A stretch of 6,680 nucleotides of DNA, taken from Geodermatophilaceae bacterium (GTDB taxonomy: Bacteria > Actinomycetota > Actinomycetes > Mycobacteriales > Geodermatophilaceae). Shown here one piece after another: positions 6,386-6,680 of the stretch (position 1 is the stretch's first letter; the number at the start of each line of letters is the position of its first letter). The stretch is from positions 1-6,680 of the forward strand of contig JACCUF010000175.1 of assembly GCA_013811975.1 (NCBI GenBank), read 5' to 3'. The position numbers and the translations under genes were made by a program. Under the pieces are notes generated by a model. That model was given only the letters and a program-made list of their open reading frames with translations. It did not search any database and was not told where the DNA came from.

Positions 6386-6680
6386 GTGACCACGTTGCTG
6401 CCCGAGGGCTTCGTCGAGCCCGGCCGCGGCGCCGGCCTGCTCGACGTGCTGCGGCGGCGGTACCTGGCAAAGCTGCTGGTCCGCAAGGAACTGCGAGTCC
6501 GCTATCAGGGCTCGGTCCTGGGCCTGCTGTGGTCCTATCTCAAGCCGGCCGTCCAGTTCGTCGTCTTCTACTTCGCCATCGGCATCTTCCTCGGGCTGAG
6601 CCGCAACATCGATGACTTCGCCGTGTACCTGTTCTCGGGCATCGTCGCGATCAACTACTTCAGTGAGGCGTTCGGCAACG
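6386..6680 (+). CDS. ABC-2 type polysaccharide export permease (Wzm/RfbD-like), N-terminal part, runs off window
   Basis: The first 98 codons of a membrane permease of the ABC-2 family that exports lipid-linked polysaccharides. The visible part has a short cytoplasmic N-terminus, then the amphipathic stretch LLVRKELRVRYQGSVLGLLW (30-49) typical of Wzm/TagG/RfbD permeases, ending in WSYLKP. A first membrane helix follows at about 55-71 (VQFVVFYFAIGIFLGL), with the start of a second from about 80 (VYLFSGIVAINYF). It most resembles, from memory, the mycobacterial galactan exporter subunit Rv3783, so export of a cell-wall galactan or similar glycan is a reasonable guess. A matching ATPase (Wzt) would be expected nearby but lies outside the window. 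The start GTG 6386 is supported by the -10 box just upstream and by the lack of any ribosome binding site. It is unrelated in function to the genes before it. Confidence 0.85.
   Translation, partial: MTTLLPEGFVEPGRGAGLLDVLRRRYLAKLLVRKELRVRYQGSVLGLLWSYLKPAVQFVVFYFAIGIFLGLSRNIDDFAVYLFSGIVAINYFSEAFGN

Noticed and set aside
1..6680. tRNA or rRNA genes, CRISPR arrays, insertion sequences or attachment sites.
   Set aside because: I saw no cloverleaf, repeat-spacer pattern, transposase or flanking direct repeats; nearly all of the window is protein-coding.

Overview
The window looks like chromosome of a high-GC actinobacterium. Codon third positions are strongly G/C, GTG starts occur, the last gene appears to be leaderless behind a TANNNT-type -10 box, and that gene resembles actinobacterial cell-wall polysaccharide exporters. 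I cannot name a genus from sequence alone.

Layout, all on the + strand. (1) Positions 1-552 hold the 3' part of an ABC exporter ATPase domain, broken by an apparent one-base deletion near 268 in the D-loop. (2) Positions 622-6259 hold a compact three-gene set: a divergent histidine/phenylalanine ammonia-lyase-fold protein, a benzoate-CoA-ligase-family aryl-CoA ligase, and a natural fusion of a FAD monooxygenase with an old-yellow-enzyme (OYE) reductase. The genes are separated by a few tens of bases or less. (3) A hairpin at 6253-6305 overlaps the last stop codon and probably ends the transcript. (4) A new transcription unit starts at about 6386 with the first 98 codons of an ABC-2 polysaccharide export permease and runs off the window.

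How the genes fit together: the ligase and the fusion enzyme form the core of a known type of aerobic CoA-thioester pathway. An aromatic acid such as 2-aminobenzoate (anthranilate) or salicylate is converted to its CoA ester, then hydroxylated and, in the aminobenzoyl-CoA case, also reduced by one two-headed flavoprotein. This explains breakdown of an aromatic acid without classical ring dioxygenases. The surprising member is the lyase-fold protein. It lacks the Ala-Ser-Gly triad that forms the MIO cofactor in this superfamily (it reads Ala-Ala-Asp, one residue short) and has lost other catalytic positions. It is therefore unlikely to be an ordinary histidine or phenylalanine lyase, and its place in the set suggests an uncharacterised reaction linked to aryl-CoA metabolism.

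The last ~100 bases of the lyase gene show two further apparent one-base insertions (near 2101 and 2141). With the ABC lesion, this makes three single-base indels in the first 2.2 kb and none visible after that. This could be sequence error or real decay and should be settled before the two affected proteins are interpreted.
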